A stretch of DNA of 64,000 nucleotides from DSSB01 sp046346845 (GCA_046346845.1 JAXMHH010000002.1:372001-436000); one strand, 5' to 3'; shown: positions 37,420 through 47,172, numbered from the stretch's first letter. Translations and numbers: made by a program. The notes: generated by a model from the letters alone, not told the origin.

Positions 37420-38787
37420 ATGAACGATATCATCCCCAAAGTGATCGCCTCCCTCCAGACCAAGATCAGCGGCCTCAATTATAACAACTGGATCAAGCCG
37501 GCCACTTTCTGCCTGGGCGAAGACCAGCGCCTCGTCATCGAGGTCCCCAATAAATTCATCCGCGACTGGATTACCGAGAATTACCTCAATCTCATCAAAT
37601 ACGAGCTATTCAAGATCACGGGGCAGGAGCACGAGCTTTCTTTCCGAATCGTCGACGAAGCCGCGGCCCCCCATACCGAGGCCCTGAAAGCCCCCGAGCC
37701 CGCCCCCGTGGAAGAGGGCTCCCGCGGCCCGGCGCCCAACGCGCCCAAAAAGGCCCAGGAAGGCCTCAATCCAAAATACACCTTCGACACCTTCGTCGTC
37801 GGCAGCTCCAATCAGTTTGCCCATGCGGCCTCCAAGGCCGTGGCCAATTTGCCCGCCCTGGCCTACAACCCGCTATTCATTTACGGTGGGGTGGGCTTGG
37901 GCAAGACCCACCTGCTCAATGCGGTCGGGCTCGAGATCCTTCGGACCCAACAACAACTCAAGGTCCTCTACGTCCATGCCGAACACTTCACCAACGAGCT
38001 GATCAACAGCATCCGTTACGAGAAGATGTTCGAGTTCCGGAAGAAATACCGGGAATCCTGCGATGTGCTGCTGATCGACGATATCCAATTCATCGCCGGG
38101 AAAGAGCGGACCCAAGAGGAGTTCTTCCACACCTTCAATTTTCTGTACGAATCGCGCCGGCAGGTGGTGCTCACCTCCGACCGCTTCCCCAAGGATATCC
38201 CGCAACTGGAAGAACGGCTGCGCTCCCGCTTCGAATGGGGTCTGATCGCCGACATCCAGGCGCCGGACGTCGAGACCCGGGTGGCGATCCTGCGCAAAAA
38301 GGCGGAAGAAGACCGGATCGCCTTGCCCGACGAGGTCGCGATGTTCTTGGCCAGCCATATCCGCAATAACGTCCGCGAATTGGAAGGCTCCCTGATTCGG
38401 CTGAGCGCCTTTTCCTCCCTGTCGGGCAACGAGATCAGCCTCGAGATGGCCCGGGAAATCTTGAAAAATCTGATTCCCGACCGTTCCCGGGCCCTGACCA
38501 TCGAATCCATTCAAAAACTGGTCGCCGACCACTACAACGTCAAGATCAGCGACCTAAAATCTCCCCGGCGGCTCAAGGTCCTGACGGTGCCGCGCCAGAT
38601 CGCCATGTACCTCTGCCGCAAACACGTCAAATCCAGCTTCCCTGAGTTGGGGATGAAGTTCGGCGGCAAAGACCACTCCACGGTGGTGCACGCGGTGCAG
38701 AAAATCGAAAAGCTTTTGCAGCAGGACCTGACCCTGCGAAACGAAATCCACTCCCTCGAAAAGATCCTGCAAACCGAAATCGCCTAA
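37420..38787 (+). CDS. dnaA: Chromosomal replication initiator DnaA
   Basis: The 455-residue product is DnaA. The N-terminal DnaB/partner-binding domain is followed by a variable Pro-rich linker (about residues 78-115). The AAA+ domain has Walker A GGVGLGKTHL and Walker B LLIDDIQF, and the C-terminal DNA-binding domain has GGKDHSTVVHA. It binds DnaA boxes and opens oriC. ATG at 37420 gives the usual start; a TTG at 37408 is possible. Neither has a clear ribosome binding site. Confidence 0.97.
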   Translation: MNDIIPKVIASLQTKISGLNYNNWIKPATFCLGEDQRLVIEVPNKFIRDWITENYLNLIKYELFKITGQEHELSFRIVDEAAAPHTEALKAPEPAPVEEGSRGPAPNAPKKAQEGLNPKYTFDTFVVGSSNQFAHAASKAVANLPALAYNPLFIYGGVGLGKTHLLNAVGLEILRTQQQLKVLYVHAEHFTNELINSIRYEKMFEFRKKYRESCDVLLIDDIQFIAGKERTQEEFFHTFNFLYESRRQVVLTSDRFPKDIPQLEERLRSRFEWGLIADIQAPDVETRVAILRKKAEEDRIALPDEVAMFLASHIRNNVRELEGSLIRLSAFSSLSGNEISLEMAREILKNLIPDRSRALTIESIQKLVADHYNVKISDLKSPRRLKVLTVPRQIAMYLCRKHVKSSFPELGMKFGGKDHSTVVHAVQKIEKLLQQDLTLRNEIHSLEKILQTEIA

Positions 38788-39113
38788 GCGGTAGAAAATG
38801 CCGACCCGGGAACCTAGAATGCCGTACCCGCGTCGCTTCGGGGCCTTGCTTTCGTGCGTCGGCTGTGCTTTGGGACAGTGGATAAGATCCGTGGATCAGT
38901 TGGGGATGGTTTGTGGAAATAGCCACCATCCCCAAAACTCGAGACATCCCCTCCGGCGGCCCTCGAGTTTTCCTCATCGCTTTCCCGCGATAAACCCGGG
39001 GCTTAAGCGATTTATCCACGTTTCCACAGGCTCTATTAAGGATACTTATTATTTATTTATAGATTCCCAATAAAGAATATAGCTGTGGGAATCCGGAAAG
39101 GGGTAGGTCCGCG
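38788..39113. other. dnaA-dnaN intergenic region, probable oriC with AT-rich element
   Basis: The region has no gene. DnaA-box-like sites are AGTGGATAA (38877-38885), CGTGGATCA (38890-38898), TGTGGAAAT (38912-38920), TTATCCACG (39012-39020) and GTTTCCACA (39020-39028). An AT-rich stretch (39031-39083) follows, suited to unwinding. An inverted repeat AAAACTCGAG (38934-38943)/CTCGAGTTTT (38962-38971) could end the dnaA transcript. A second, GGGGATGG/CCATCCCC, spans 38902-38933. Confidence 0.7.
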
Positions 39114-40217
39114 ATGGAAATCAAAGTCTCCCGCGAAGAACTCAAGCAAGGTCTCTACTGGACCCAAAACGTGGTCGAAAAAAAGACCACCAAGCCTATC
39201 CTGTCCAATGCCTTGTTGGATTGCTCCCAGGACAAGCTCCGGATCAGCGCCACCGACCTCGAAGTGGGGATCACCGTGGAGGTCCCGGCCCAAGTGAAGC
39301 ACCCCGGTCAGGTCGCGGTCCCCGCCAAGAGCCTCTACGACATTGCCCGGGAGATCACCGCCGAGCAGATCACTATCAAGCGACGGGACGACCATTGGCT
39401 GGAGATCATCGCCGGCACCTCCAAATTCAAGGTCGTCGGGCTTTCCCCGCAGGAATTCCCCACCATGCCGGAGATGGCCAAGAAGAACATCCTTTCCCTG
39501 GACGCCCCTGCCGTTAAGGCGATGATCGAAAAGACCCTGTTCGCGGTCTCCACGGATGAGACCAAATACAACCTCAATGGCGTGTTTCTGGAGTCGGCCG
39601 GGGACAAAAAACTACGCATGGTGGCTACGGACGGTCACCGCCTGAGTTGGTCGGAGCGTGCCATGACGCAGAGCTTTCAATTGGCCAAGGGGGTGCTACT
39701 GCCTCGAAAGGGCGTCTTAGAGCTGCAAAAATTGATTCAAGAAGAAGACGGAGTCCTTCCCATCGCCATTGAGGGTCGCAACGTGATGGTACAGCGCGGC
39801 CCCATCACCTTGTTCATTCGCCTTATCGAAGGGGACTTCCCCGACTACCGCCAGGTGATTCCCCAAAAGAACGACCAAAGCGCCATCCTGCCCAAGGCCC
39901 CACTGGTCGGCGCCCTGCGCCGCGTCTCGCTGCTCAGCCAGGAACACAACCGCGGGGTCAAACTCACCTTTAACAGTGGGCAACTCGAGCTGCTCTGTTC
40001 CAATCCCGACTTGGGCGAGGCCCGGGAAGAGGTGGAATGCCAGTACAAAGGCAAGCACCTGGAGATCGGTTTTAATTACCGGTATTTCCTCGATGTGCTC
40101 TCGGTCCTCGAGGACGAGACCGTCAGGCTCGAGCTCAAGGACGAGGTCAGCCCCTGTCTGATTCGCTCCGAGGTCGACAAGGGATTCTTAAGCCTGATCA
40201 TGCCGATGCGACTCTAA
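39114..40217 (+). CDS. dnaN: DNA polymerase III beta subunit (sliding clamp)
   Basis: The 367-residue product is the clamp that holds DNA polymerase on DNA. It begins MEIKVSREELKQGLYWTQNVV and shows TNPILSNALL-like (KPILSNALLDC), VATDGHRLSWSE and the C-terminal IMPMRL end. Three similar domains span its length. It follows the origin region, with recF 3 nt downstream. Confidence 0.97.
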   Translation: MEIKVSREELKQGLYWTQNVVEKKTTKPILSNALLDCSQDKLRISATDLEVGITVEVPAQVKHPGQVAVPAKSLYDIAREITAEQITIKRRDDHWLEIIAGTSKFKVVGLSPQEFPTMPEMAKKNILSLDAPAVKAMIEKTLFAVSTDETKYNLNGVFLESAGDKKLRMVATDGHRLSWSERAMTQSFQLAKGVLLPRKGVLELQKLIQEEDGVLPIAIEGRNVMVQRGPITLFIRLIEGDFPDYRQVIPQKNDQSAILPKAPLVGALRRVSLLSQEHNRGVKLTFNSGQLELLCSNPDLGEAREEVECQYKGKHLEIGFNYRYFLDVLSVLEDETVRLELKDEVSPCLIRSEVDKGFLSLIMPMRL

Positions 40218-40220
40218 ACG

Positions 40221-41303
40221 GTGGCGATCCACAGGCTCCACATCCGCGATTTCCGCAATCTTGCCGAGCAGGAAGTCTCCTTGGCGCCGGGCCTGAACGT
40301 CTTGGAAGGGGAGAACGCCCAGGGCAAGACGAATTTTCTCGAGGCGGTCTATTACCTCGCCAACGGCCGCTCCTTTCGCAATTGCGAGCCGGAAAATTTG
40401 ATCCGCTTCGGCCAAGCCAACGCCTACCTCGAGGCGGAGTGGGAGCATGAGGGGCTGAACAGCCAGCTGCGGATGCAGCTGGGGCCGGAAGGCCGGGAGG
40501 CGCATTTTCAAGGGAAGGCCATCGCTCGACTGACCCCCGTCCAGGCCTCCCTCCGGGTCTTGGTATTCACGCCGGACTCCTCCACCCTGTTGCGCAGCAG
40601 CCCCGCCGCGCGGCGGCGCTATTTCGACCATGCCATCGCCTTGCAACGTCCCGGTTACGCAGGCCAGCTTGCCCGCTACCAGCGGGTCTTGCGGCAAAGG
40701 AACCAACTCTTGGAAAATCCGGGGACCCCGGAACTGGCGGCGAGCTTCGATCAGGCCTGGGCCGAGGCGGCCCTGGGGGTGATGCGGGAACGAGAGGCCT
40801 ATCTGCGGGAATTGGAGGGGCTCTGGCGGCAACGCTTCCGGGACTTGTTGGGGGAGGACGTCGCCCTGGGCTTGGTCTGGCAAGGCCGCTTGGTGCGGGA
40901 GGGGGAGTTGCCGACGGTTGAGGGACTGCTGGCCGGCTTGGCGGAAGTCCGCGACCAGGAGCGGCGCTACGGCCGTAGCCTGCTCGGTCCGCAGCGGGAC
41001 GACCTCGCGGCCTCCTTTGGGGGCCATCCGGTCCGCGAAATCGCCTCCCAAGGGCAGCAGCGCCTGCTGATCATCGCCCTCAAGTTGGCGGAGGCGGACC
41101 TGTTCCAAGGGCGCAGCGGTCGCCCCCCCGTCTTCCTCCTGGACGACCTGGGCAGCGAGTTGGACGAGCGGCACCAGCGACTCTTGCTGGAAAGCCTGGG
41201 CGAATTGCGGGCCCAGACCCTGCTGACCAGCGCCCAGCGCGGCGCCTACGCGGCCCTGCGGGCCAAAAATTTCCAGGTTTCGGCAGGACACCTGCTGCCC
41301 TAA
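40221..41303 (+). CDS. recF: DNA replication and repair protein RecF
   Basis: The 360-residue product is RecF, an SMC-like ATPase that helps load RecA at gaps. It has Walker A GENAQGKTNFLEA, the signature LLGPQRDD region and Walker B FLLDDLGSELD. The GTG start at 40221 is 3 nt after the dnaN stop, so the two are translationally coupled. Confidence 0.95.
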   Translation: MAIHRLHIRDFRNLAEQEVSLAPGLNVLEGENAQGKTNFLEAVYYLANGRSFRNCEPENLIRFGQANAYLEAEWEHEGLNSQLRMQLGPEGREAHFQGKAIARLTPVQASLRVLVFTPDSSTLLRSSPAARRRYFDHAIALQRPGYAGQLARYQRVLRQRNQLLENPGTPELAASFDQAWAEAALGVMREREAYLRELEGLWRQRFRDLLGEDVALGLVWQGRLVREGELPTVEGLLAGLAEVRDQERRYGRSLLGPQRDDLAASFGGHPVREIASQGQQRLLIIALKLAEADLFQGRSGRPPVFLLDDLGSELDERHQRLLLESLGELRAQTLLTSAQRGAYAALRAKNFQVSAGHLLP

Positions 41304-41390
41304 AACGAGGCCCGCCCAGCTTTACAAGTCGGATACCCTATGTTACACGCCTGAGATCCCGTAGCTCCCCATTCCCTAAGGAGGAATTTC

Positions 41391-43838
41391 TTGCCATCCG
41401 CCAATAACTCCGAAGCCGCCCCCAGCGGCGTTTACGACGCCAGTTCCATCAAGGTCTTGGAGGGGCTCGATGCGGTCCGGAAACGCCCGGCGATGTATAT
41501 CGGCTCCACGGGTTCGGCGGGGCTGCACCACCTGGTTTACGAAGTAGTCGACAATTCCATCGACGAGGCCCTGGCCGGCTTCTGCGACCAAATCAAGGTC
41601 GTCATCCACATCGACAATTCGATCACCGTCGAAGACAACGGCCGCGGCATCCCCGTCGACATGCACCCCACCGAGAAGGTCTCGGCCGCCGAGGTGGTCC
41701 TGACCAAGCTTCATGCCGGCGGCAAGTTCGAGCACAGCGCCTACAAGGTCAGCGGGGGATTGCACGGGGTAGGTGTTTCCTGCGTCAACGCCCTGTCTTC
41801 CGAGCTCGACCTCGAGATCAAGCGCGACGGCACCGTCTACCACCAGCGCTACCGGCGCGGGGTGCCCGTGGCGCCGCTCGAATCCACCGGCAAGAGCAAC
41901 AAGCGCGGCACCAAAATCTGGTTCAAGCCCGATTCGGAGATCTTCGAGACCACCGAATACAGCTTTGACGTCCTCAGCAACCGCCTGCGCGAGCTGAGTT
42001 TCCTCAACAAGGGCATCAAGATCGAGATCCTCGACGAGCGCAGCCAGAAGAACCACGTCTTCCAGTACGAGGGCGGCATCGTCAGCTTCGTCGAGCACCT
42101 CAACCAGCGCAAGGCCCCGCTGCATCCCAAGCCCATCTATTTCGAGGCGCAAAAAGACCAGTGCATCGTCGAGATTGCCATGCAGTGGAACGATGGCTAC
42201 GCGGAGAACATTTTTTCCTTCGCCAACAACATCAATACCCACGATGGCGGTACCCACGTCACCGGCTTCAAATCCGCGCTGACGCGGGCGTTGAACACCT
42301 TTCTGCAGAATCAGGGCCTGCTAAAATCGCTCAAGGAAGAGGGCCTGGAGGGCGAGGACATCCGCGAAGGCCTGACCGCGGTCATTTCCATCAAGATCCC
42401 CGACCCGCAATTCGAGGGCCAGACCAAGGGAAAATTGGGCAATTCCGAGGTGGAAGGGCTGGTCAAGTCCGTGGTGGGCGAAAAACTGGCCCAGCTCTTC
42501 GAGGAGAACCCCTCCATCGGCCGGAAGATCGGCAATAAAATCGTCGAGGCCGCCCGGGCCCGCATCGCCGCGCGCAACGCGCGCAATCTGGTCCGTCGCA
42601 AGAGCGCCCTCGAGATCGGCTCGCTGCCCGGCAAGCTGGCCGACTGCCAAGAGAAAGACCCGGCCCTTTCCGAGCTCTACATCGTCGAGGGCGAAAGCGC
42701 CGGCGGTTCCGCCAAGCAGGGGCGCGACCGCCGCAATCAGGCCATCCTCCCCCTGAAGGGCAAGATCCTCAACGTCGAGAAGGCCCGCTTCGACAAGATG
42801 CTCACCTCCGAGGAGATTCGGGTGCTCATCACCGCGCTGGGTGCGGGGATCGGCGAGAACGACTTCGACATCGAAAAGCTGCGTTACCACCAGATCATCA
42901 TCATGACCGACGCCGACGTGGACGGCGCCCACATCCGCACCCTGCTGCTGACCTTCTTTTACCGGCAGATGCCCCAAGTGGTGGAGCGGGGCTATCTCTA
43001 CATCGCCCAGCCGCCGCTCTATAAGGCCAAGAAGGGCAAGAGCGAGAAGTACCTCAAGAACGAGGGGATGCTGGAGGAATACCTCATCGAGCTAGGAGTC
43101 GAAGACCTCCGGCTGGGGGCCAAGAAGAAAGCGGTGGTGGGCAAGGAATTGGCCGACCTGACCCGCACCCTGATTCGCTACGACAAGATCCTCCAGGGCA
43201 TGCGCCAGAAGGCCGACCCCCGCTTGATCGACGCCCTGATCACCGCCACCGAGTTCAGCGCGGAGACCCTGAAGAACCCCAAGAAAATGGACGTCGAGTC
43301 CGACAAGCTCGCGGCCTTCCTGACCCGGGTCTATCCCGAGTTGAAGGACTTCGGCCTCGACACCGAGAAGGACGAGGAACACAGCGCCCAACGCCTGGTC
43401 TACCGCACCTTGTACGGCGGGATGACCCGGCAGACGGTGATCGACCTCGAGCTCTTGGAATCCCCCGAGATCCACGAGCTGCGCGGCATTCAAAAAGAGC
43501 TGTCCGCCCTCGGCGAGGGGCCCTTCGAGATCCAGTTCGCCGGCAAGGGCGAAGAAAAACGCCAGGTCTTGAATACCCTCCGGGAGGTGAAAGACTTCCT
43601 GCTCGCCCATGGGCGGGAGGGGCAATACATCCAGCGCTACAAAGGCCTGGGCGAGATGAATCCCGAGCAGCTCTGGGAAACCACCATGAACCCGGAGACC
43701 CGCACCCTCCTGCAAGTCCGAGTCGACGACCTGGTCGAGGCCGATGACATCTTCACCGTGCTGATGGGCGATCAGGTCGAGCCCCGCCGGGAGTTCATCG
43801 AAAACAACGCCCTCAAGGTCCGCAATCTGGATGTCTAA
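41391..43838 (+). CDS. gyrB: DNA gyrase subunit B
   Basis: The 815-residue product is GyrB. It has the GHKL ATPase (GSTGSAGLHHLVYEVVDNSIDEA), the transducer, the TOPRIM domain (EGESAGGSAKQGRDR; TDADVDGAHIRTLLLTFF) and the C-terminal GLGEMNPEQLWETTMNPE block. The TTG start at 41391 has AAGGAGG with a 7-nt spacer, an exceptionally good ribosome binding site for a TTG. Gyrase introduces negative supercoils. It closes the dnaA-dnaN-recF-gyrB cluster. Confidence 0.97.
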   Translation: MPSANNSEAAPSGVYDASSIKVLEGLDAVRKRPAMYIGSTGSAGLHHLVYEVVDNSIDEALAGFCDQIKVVIHIDNSITVEDNGRGIPVDMHPTEKVSAAEVVLTKLHAGGKFEHSAYKVSGGLHGVGVSCVNALSSELDLEIKRDGTVYHQRYRRGVPVAPLESTGKSNKRGTKIWFKPDSEIFETTEYSFDVLSNRLRELSFLNKGIKIEILDERSQKNHVFQYEGGIVSFVEHLNQRKAPLHPKPIYFEAQKDQCIVEIAMQWNDGYAENIFSFANNINTHDGGTHVTGFKSALTRALNTFLQNQGLLKSLKEEGLEGEDIREGLTAVISIKIPDPQFEGQTKGKLGNSEVEGLVKSVVGEKLAQLFEENPSIGRKIGNKIVEAARARIAARNARNLVRRKSALEIGSLPGKLADCQEKDPALSELYIVEGESAGGSAKQGRDRRNQAILPLKGKILNVEKARFDKMLTSEEIRVLITALGAGIGENDFDIEKLRYHQIIIMTDADVDGAHIRTLLLTFFYRQMPQVVERGYLYIAQPPLYKAKKGKSEKYLKNEGMLEEYLIELGVEDLRLGAKKKAVVGKELADLTRTLIRYDKILQGMRQKADPRLIDALITATEFSAETLKNPKKMDVESDKLAAFLTRVYPELKDFGLDTEKDEEHSAQRLVYRTLYGGMTRQTVIDLELLESPEIHELRGIQKELSALGEGPFEIQFAGKGEEKRQVLNTLREVKDFLLAHGREGQYIQRYKGLGEMNPEQLWETTMNPETRTLLQVRVDDLVEADDIFTVLMGDQVEPRREFIENNALKVRNLDV

Positions 43839-43930
43839 CTCCGGGGAATGTGTGTGAATTTTATTGCTTGGCGGCTTTCCGAGGGCCATGCTACCCTTTT
43901 TCGAAATCGTTTCGATAAGGAGTTTTCCCC

Positions 43931-44410
43931 ATGGGCAAAGTAGTCCTCAACGACCTCGAATTCGACGTTCCCTCCAACTGGCAGGACCAGGGCATGGTGA
44001 CCTTGACCATCCCTTCGACCGATAAGAACGTCCGCCCCAATATCATCATCACCAAAGAGCGGCTCGCCCAGCCGACGGATTTGGCGACCTATTTCGGGAA
44101 AATCAAAGAAGCGGTGAAGGCCCGCGGCATCCAGACCTTTCAAATTCTGGATGAGCGCGAGGTCCAGATCGGCGGGGTACCCGCCATGCAGATGGTTTGC
44201 GCCTGGGACCTGGCCGCGATGAAACAGATGCTCGGCCCCAACGCCGAGGTGCTGAAAAACATCAAGCCGGGCCAGAAGGTCCAGCAGATCCAGGTCAGCT
44301 TCATCAAGGGCGACGTCGCCGTCAATCTCACGGCCAGCTTCCCGGCCGAGCAATTCGAGATCTACACCCGCCCCTTCCAAAAATTTCTCTCGACCATCAA
44401 GTCCGTTTAA
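43931..44410 (+). CDS. DcrB/DUF1795-like protein
   Basis: The 159-residue product begins GKVVLNDLEFDVPSNWQDQGMVTLTIPS. It has a later GGVPAMQMVCAWDL strand pair and ends with FQKFLSTIKSV. This layout is typical of the DcrB/DUF1795 family, PsbP-like folds, some of which are linked to secretion systems. There is no signal peptide. AAGGAG lies before the ATG. It has no clear partner in the neighbourhood and its role is unknown. Confidence 0.55.
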   Translation: MGKVVLNDLEFDVPSNWQDQGMVTLTIPSTDKNVRPNIIITKERLAQPTDLATYFGKIKEAVKARGIQTFQILDEREVQIGGVPAMQMVCAWDLAAMKQMLGPNAEVLKNIKPGQKVQQIQVSFIKGDVAVNLTASFPAEQFEIYTRPFQKFLSTIKSV

Positions 44411-44418
44411 AGACCGGG

Positions 44419-45171
44419 CTAATCCTCCGTGCAAGTCTCCCCGCAGTCCAGTTCGGCCAGGATATCGCCCTGGGAATTGGCGAAGCTCAGGCGATAGCTC
44501 CGGTCGTTGGCGTCGTAGGTGACGCGGAAGGTCCCCGCCGCCTGGCTGTAATTGCGCAAGTAGCTTCCGTCCGCGTACTGCTGCAGCGAGGCGGTCAGGC
44601 CCCCCTGCTGGCGGGTCTGGGTGGCGCTGACCAGGCTCTTTTTCTTGTCGAAATAAATTTCTTCGATGTAGGCCGGCCATTCGATCTTCCAGACGCTGGC
44701 GCCGTTGGGAAAGAGGGTGGTGGTGATGGGGATGCCGCCGACCTCGCTTCGCTGGCTTTGCCCCGCCTCCGCGGCGCTGGGGGTGCCGGGGAGCGCCGCC
44801 GAGTCCAGCCTCCGTCCGGTCGGCGCCTGTTTCCCGCTGAGATATTTCTTCTTGCCCGGCGCGCCGCCCCCCAAGTCGGTCTCCTCCACCTCGAGCCCCA
44901 GGGCCTCGGCGCCGCCGCTCCGCTTGGCCGTTCCGCCCAGGTCGACCTGGAAGAGCACGGCATCGTTGGGGCCCTGCAGGGTCAGGGGACCTTGCCTCGG
45001 CCACAGCAGGCTACGGCCGCCCTGGAGGGCGATGCGCTCGCCCTGCGGCGTGCTTTGCAAATCCCCGGGGACCATGGGAAGCGAGGTGGGCTGCAGCGCT
45101 TTGGCTCCGGCATGCGGAGAGACGAGGGTAGAAAACAGGCAGGCCAAGGCGAGCGAGCGGCACAGGGACAT
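44419..45171 (-). CDS. Secreted protein of unknown function
   Basis: The 250-residue product starts at an ATG at 45171 with GAGGAG upstream and has a Sec signal peptide (MSLCRSLALACLFSTLVS, cut after HAGA). The mature domain carries repeated beta strands such as NGASVWKIEWPAYIEEIYFDKKKS and YADGSYLRNYSQAAGTFRVTYDANDRSYRLSF. It ends with two cysteines in DCGETC. No family is recognised. A longer frame would add 43 residues without a good start. It is convergent with the DcrB-like gene. Confidence 0.6.
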   Translation of the reverse strand: MSLCRSLALACLFSTLVSPHAGAKALQPTSLPMVPGDLQSTPQGERIALQGGRSLLWPRQGPLTLQGPNDAVLFQVDLGGTAKRSGGAEALGLEVEETDLGGGAPGKKKYLSGKQAPTGRRLDSAALPGTPSAAEAGQSQRSEVGGIPITTTLFPNGASVWKIEWPAYIEEIYFDKKKSLVSATQTRQQGGLTASLQQYADGSYLRNYSQAAGTFRVTYDANDRSYRLSFANSQGDILAELDCGETCTED

Positions 45172-45197
45172 AGCGGGACTCCTCATGCTCAATATTC

Positions 45198-45473
45198 TCA
45201 ATCGGTGGCCAGGACCCGGAAGCCGGTCAGGGTCTCTTCGGGTTCCGACCAAGTTATTTCGATATCGTCGACGCGGGCGGAGGGCGGACCCCTTCGGCAA
45301 AGACGCAGCAGCTCTTCCAAAGGATCTTTTTCCCCCTGGGCCAGAAATTCCACGCTGCCGTCGGAGCGGTTGCGTACCCAGCCCCGCAGTCCCAGGCTTT
45401 GGGCGCTGCCTTGCGTGAAGGCGCGGAAGAAGACGCCCTGCACCCGGCCCCGGACGATGGCGTGAACTTGCAT
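45198..45473 (-). CDS. acyP: Acylphosphatase
   Basis: The 91-residue product matches acylphosphatase. It has MQVHAIVRGRVQGVFFR with the catalytic Arg in the VQGVFFR loop, and LGLRGWVRNRSDGSVEF with the catalytic Asn. It hydrolyses acyl phosphates such as acetyl phosphate. ATG at 45473 is preferred; an upstream TTG adds five residues. Confidence 0.93.
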   Translation of the reverse strand: MQVHAIVRGRVQGVFFRAFTQGSAQSLGLRGWVRNRSDGSVEFLAQGEKDPLEELLRLCRRGPPSARVDDIEITWSEPEETLTGFRVLATD

Positions 45474-45563
45474 GCCTTTTTTTAGCAAGCCGCGGACTTT
45501 TTTTCTACGAAGGAGTGGATTTTATCGATTGCTGAGCCCTTCCGGCCCGCTTAAACTAAACCC

Positions 45564-46004
45564 ATGAAGACGCTCGCGATCGACCCCGGCGGGAAGCGCA
45601 TCGGGCTCGCGGCCAGCGATGCCCTGCACCTCACCACCCGCCTGCTCCCGGTATTAGAGGTCTCGGGCCTTAAGGCCTCGCTGCGCGAGTTGGCGGCGCT
45701 GATCGCCGCGGAGGGCTTCGAAAGGGTGGTCGTGGGATTGCCGCTCAACATGGACGGAAGCGAGGGCAAGGCCGCCCAGGCCGCTCGGGAGCTCGCGGAA
45801 AAACTGCGCGGCGAGATCCATGCCCGCAAGCTGGATTGCGAAGTGGAGTTGTGGGACGAGCGGCTGACCAGCTACGAGGCCGAGCAGCGCCTGCGGCAAC
45901 GGGGCGTGGCCAAGGCCAAGGCGAAGGCCTTTTTGGATTCGCTGGCCGCGGAGGTCCTGCTCGAAGACTACCTCGCCACCCATCCCGCTCCCTCCAACAA
46001 ATAA
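45564..46004 (+). CDS. ruvX: Pre-16S rRNA nuclease YqgF/RuvX
   Basis: The 146-residue product has the RNase H-like fold motifs AIDPGGKRIGLA, VVVGLPLNMDGSEG and LWDERLTSYEAEQRL, and an Asp near the C-terminus (AFLDSLAAEVLLEDYL). YqgF helps 16S rRNA 5' end maturation and is annotated as a putative Holliday junction resolvase. Its stop codon overlaps the ribosome binding site of mltG, so the pair is an operon. Confidence 0.93.
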   Translation: MKTLAIDPGGKRIGLAASDALHLTTRLLPVLEVSGLKASLRELAALIAAEGFERVVVGLPLNMDGSEGKAAQAARELAEKLRGEIHARKLDCEVELWDERLTSYEAEQRLRQRGVAKAKAKAFLDSLAAEVLLEDYLATHPAPSNK

Positions 46005-46013
46005 GGAATGCGC

Positions 46014-47138
46014 ATGAAAGCCGGAACCCTGCTTAAAGCCCTCTTGGTCCTGCTGCTGGTCGCCGCGGGTTTATATATCTATGTCTCCATCCAGCTAGGG
46101 CCCTACGGCAAGGGAGGAACGGCCTATATCCCGCATGGGGCCTCGCTGCGGCAAAGTGCCCAGATCTTGGAGCAAAACGGCATCGTCCGCAGCGCCTGGT
46201 CGTTTCGGGGCCTGGCGCGTTGGCGCGGGGTCCAGGCCAAGCTCAAGCCCGGGGAGTACCAATTCGAGCCCGGCATGACCAGCGGCGAGGTCTTGGACAA
46301 GATCGTGCGGGGGGAGCGGATCGTGCGGCGTCTGACGGTCCCGGAGGGGACCAACTTCCGGCAGATCGCGGCCTTGATCGCCGGGGCGGGGATCGCCTCC
46401 CAGGACGAGGTGATGAAGCGGTTCCGCGATCCGGCCTTACTGGGCCTACTGGGTTTTCCAGCCCCCAGCCTGGAAGGGTTTCTCTATCCGGCCAGCTACG
46501 AATACGACCGCGAGACCACGGTCGACGGCCTGTTGCGGGCCATGTTGCAAAAGTTCCAAGAGTCGGTCCGCGGTCCGCTCGCCGATCGGGCCAAGCAGGC
46601 CGGTTGGACGATGTCCCAGGTCGTCACCCTGGCCTCCATCATCGAAAAGGAGACCGCCCAGGCCGCGGAACGCCCGCTGATCAGCTCGGTCTTCCACAAC
46701 CGCCTGCGCATCGGGATGCCCCTGCAGACCGACCCGACGGTGATCTACGGGCTGCCCGATTTTGACGGCAACCTGCGACGCGAGGACCTGCGCAACCCCC
46801 ATCCCTATAACACCTATGTCCATGTGGGGCTGCCGCCGGGTCCCATCGCCTCCCCGGGGATGGCGAGCCTAGAGGCGGCCTTGAATCCCGCCGCCAGCAA
46901 TTACCTGTTCTTCGTGGCCAAGGGCGACGGGACGCATTTCTTCTCGGCCACCTTGGACGAGCACAATGCCGCGGTGGCGCGCTATCAGCTGGGGCGCCAA
47001 GGCAGCCCCGAGAGCCAGCCGCAAGGCACGCCGGCTCCCTTGCAAAAGCCCCTCCCGATGCCGCGCGCTCCGACGCCCCCTCCTACGCCCGGCGTCAGCC
47101 CGGATCGGCCCCTCATGAAGCCCGTGCCCATGCGATAA
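46014..47138 (+). CDS. mltG: Endolytic murein transglycosylase MltG
   Basis: The 374-residue product has one N-terminal span (LLKALLVLLLVAAGLYIYVSI), a LysM-like middle and the MltG catalytic domain with the Glu of ASIIEKET and the NRLRIGMPLQTDPTVIYGL block. It cuts growing glycan strands and helps terminate synthesis. The start at 46014 is 7 nt after AAGGA; the Met two codons earlier is too close to it. The C-terminal 50 residues are Pro-rich. Confidence 0.93.
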   Translation: MKAGTLLKALLVLLLVAAGLYIYVSIQLGPYGKGGTAYIPHGASLRQSAQILEQNGIVRSAWSFRGLARWRGVQAKLKPGEYQFEPGMTSGEVLDKIVRGERIVRRLTVPEGTNFRQIAALIAGAGIASQDEVMKRFRDPALLGLLGFPAPSLEGFLYPASYEYDRETTVDGLLRAMLQKFQESVRGPLADRAKQAGWTMSQVVTLASIIEKETAQAAERPLISSVFHNRLRIGMPLQTDPTVIYGLPDFDGNLRREDLRNPHPYNTYVHVGLPPGPIASPGMASLEAALNPAASNYLFFVAKGDGTHFFSATLDEHNAAVARYQLGRQGSPESQPQGTPAPLQKPLPMPRAPTPPPTPGVSPDRPLMKPVPMR

Positions 47139-47172
47139 AAAAAGCCCGCGCGGCCTGGGGCCGGCGGGCTTT
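47136..47172. terminator. Bidirectional terminator between mltG and the antitoxin gene
   Basis: AAAGCCCGC (47141-47149) pairs with GCGGGCTTT (47164-47172), and the inner bases extend the stem. On the minus strand it is followed by seven T's, giving an excellent terminator for the gene ending at 47193. On the plus strand it follows the mltG stop closely. Confidence 0.85.

Noticed and set aside
41304..41390. A sigma-70 promoter before gyrB
   Set aside because: TTTACA and TATGTT are only 12 nt apart, too close for a functional pair.
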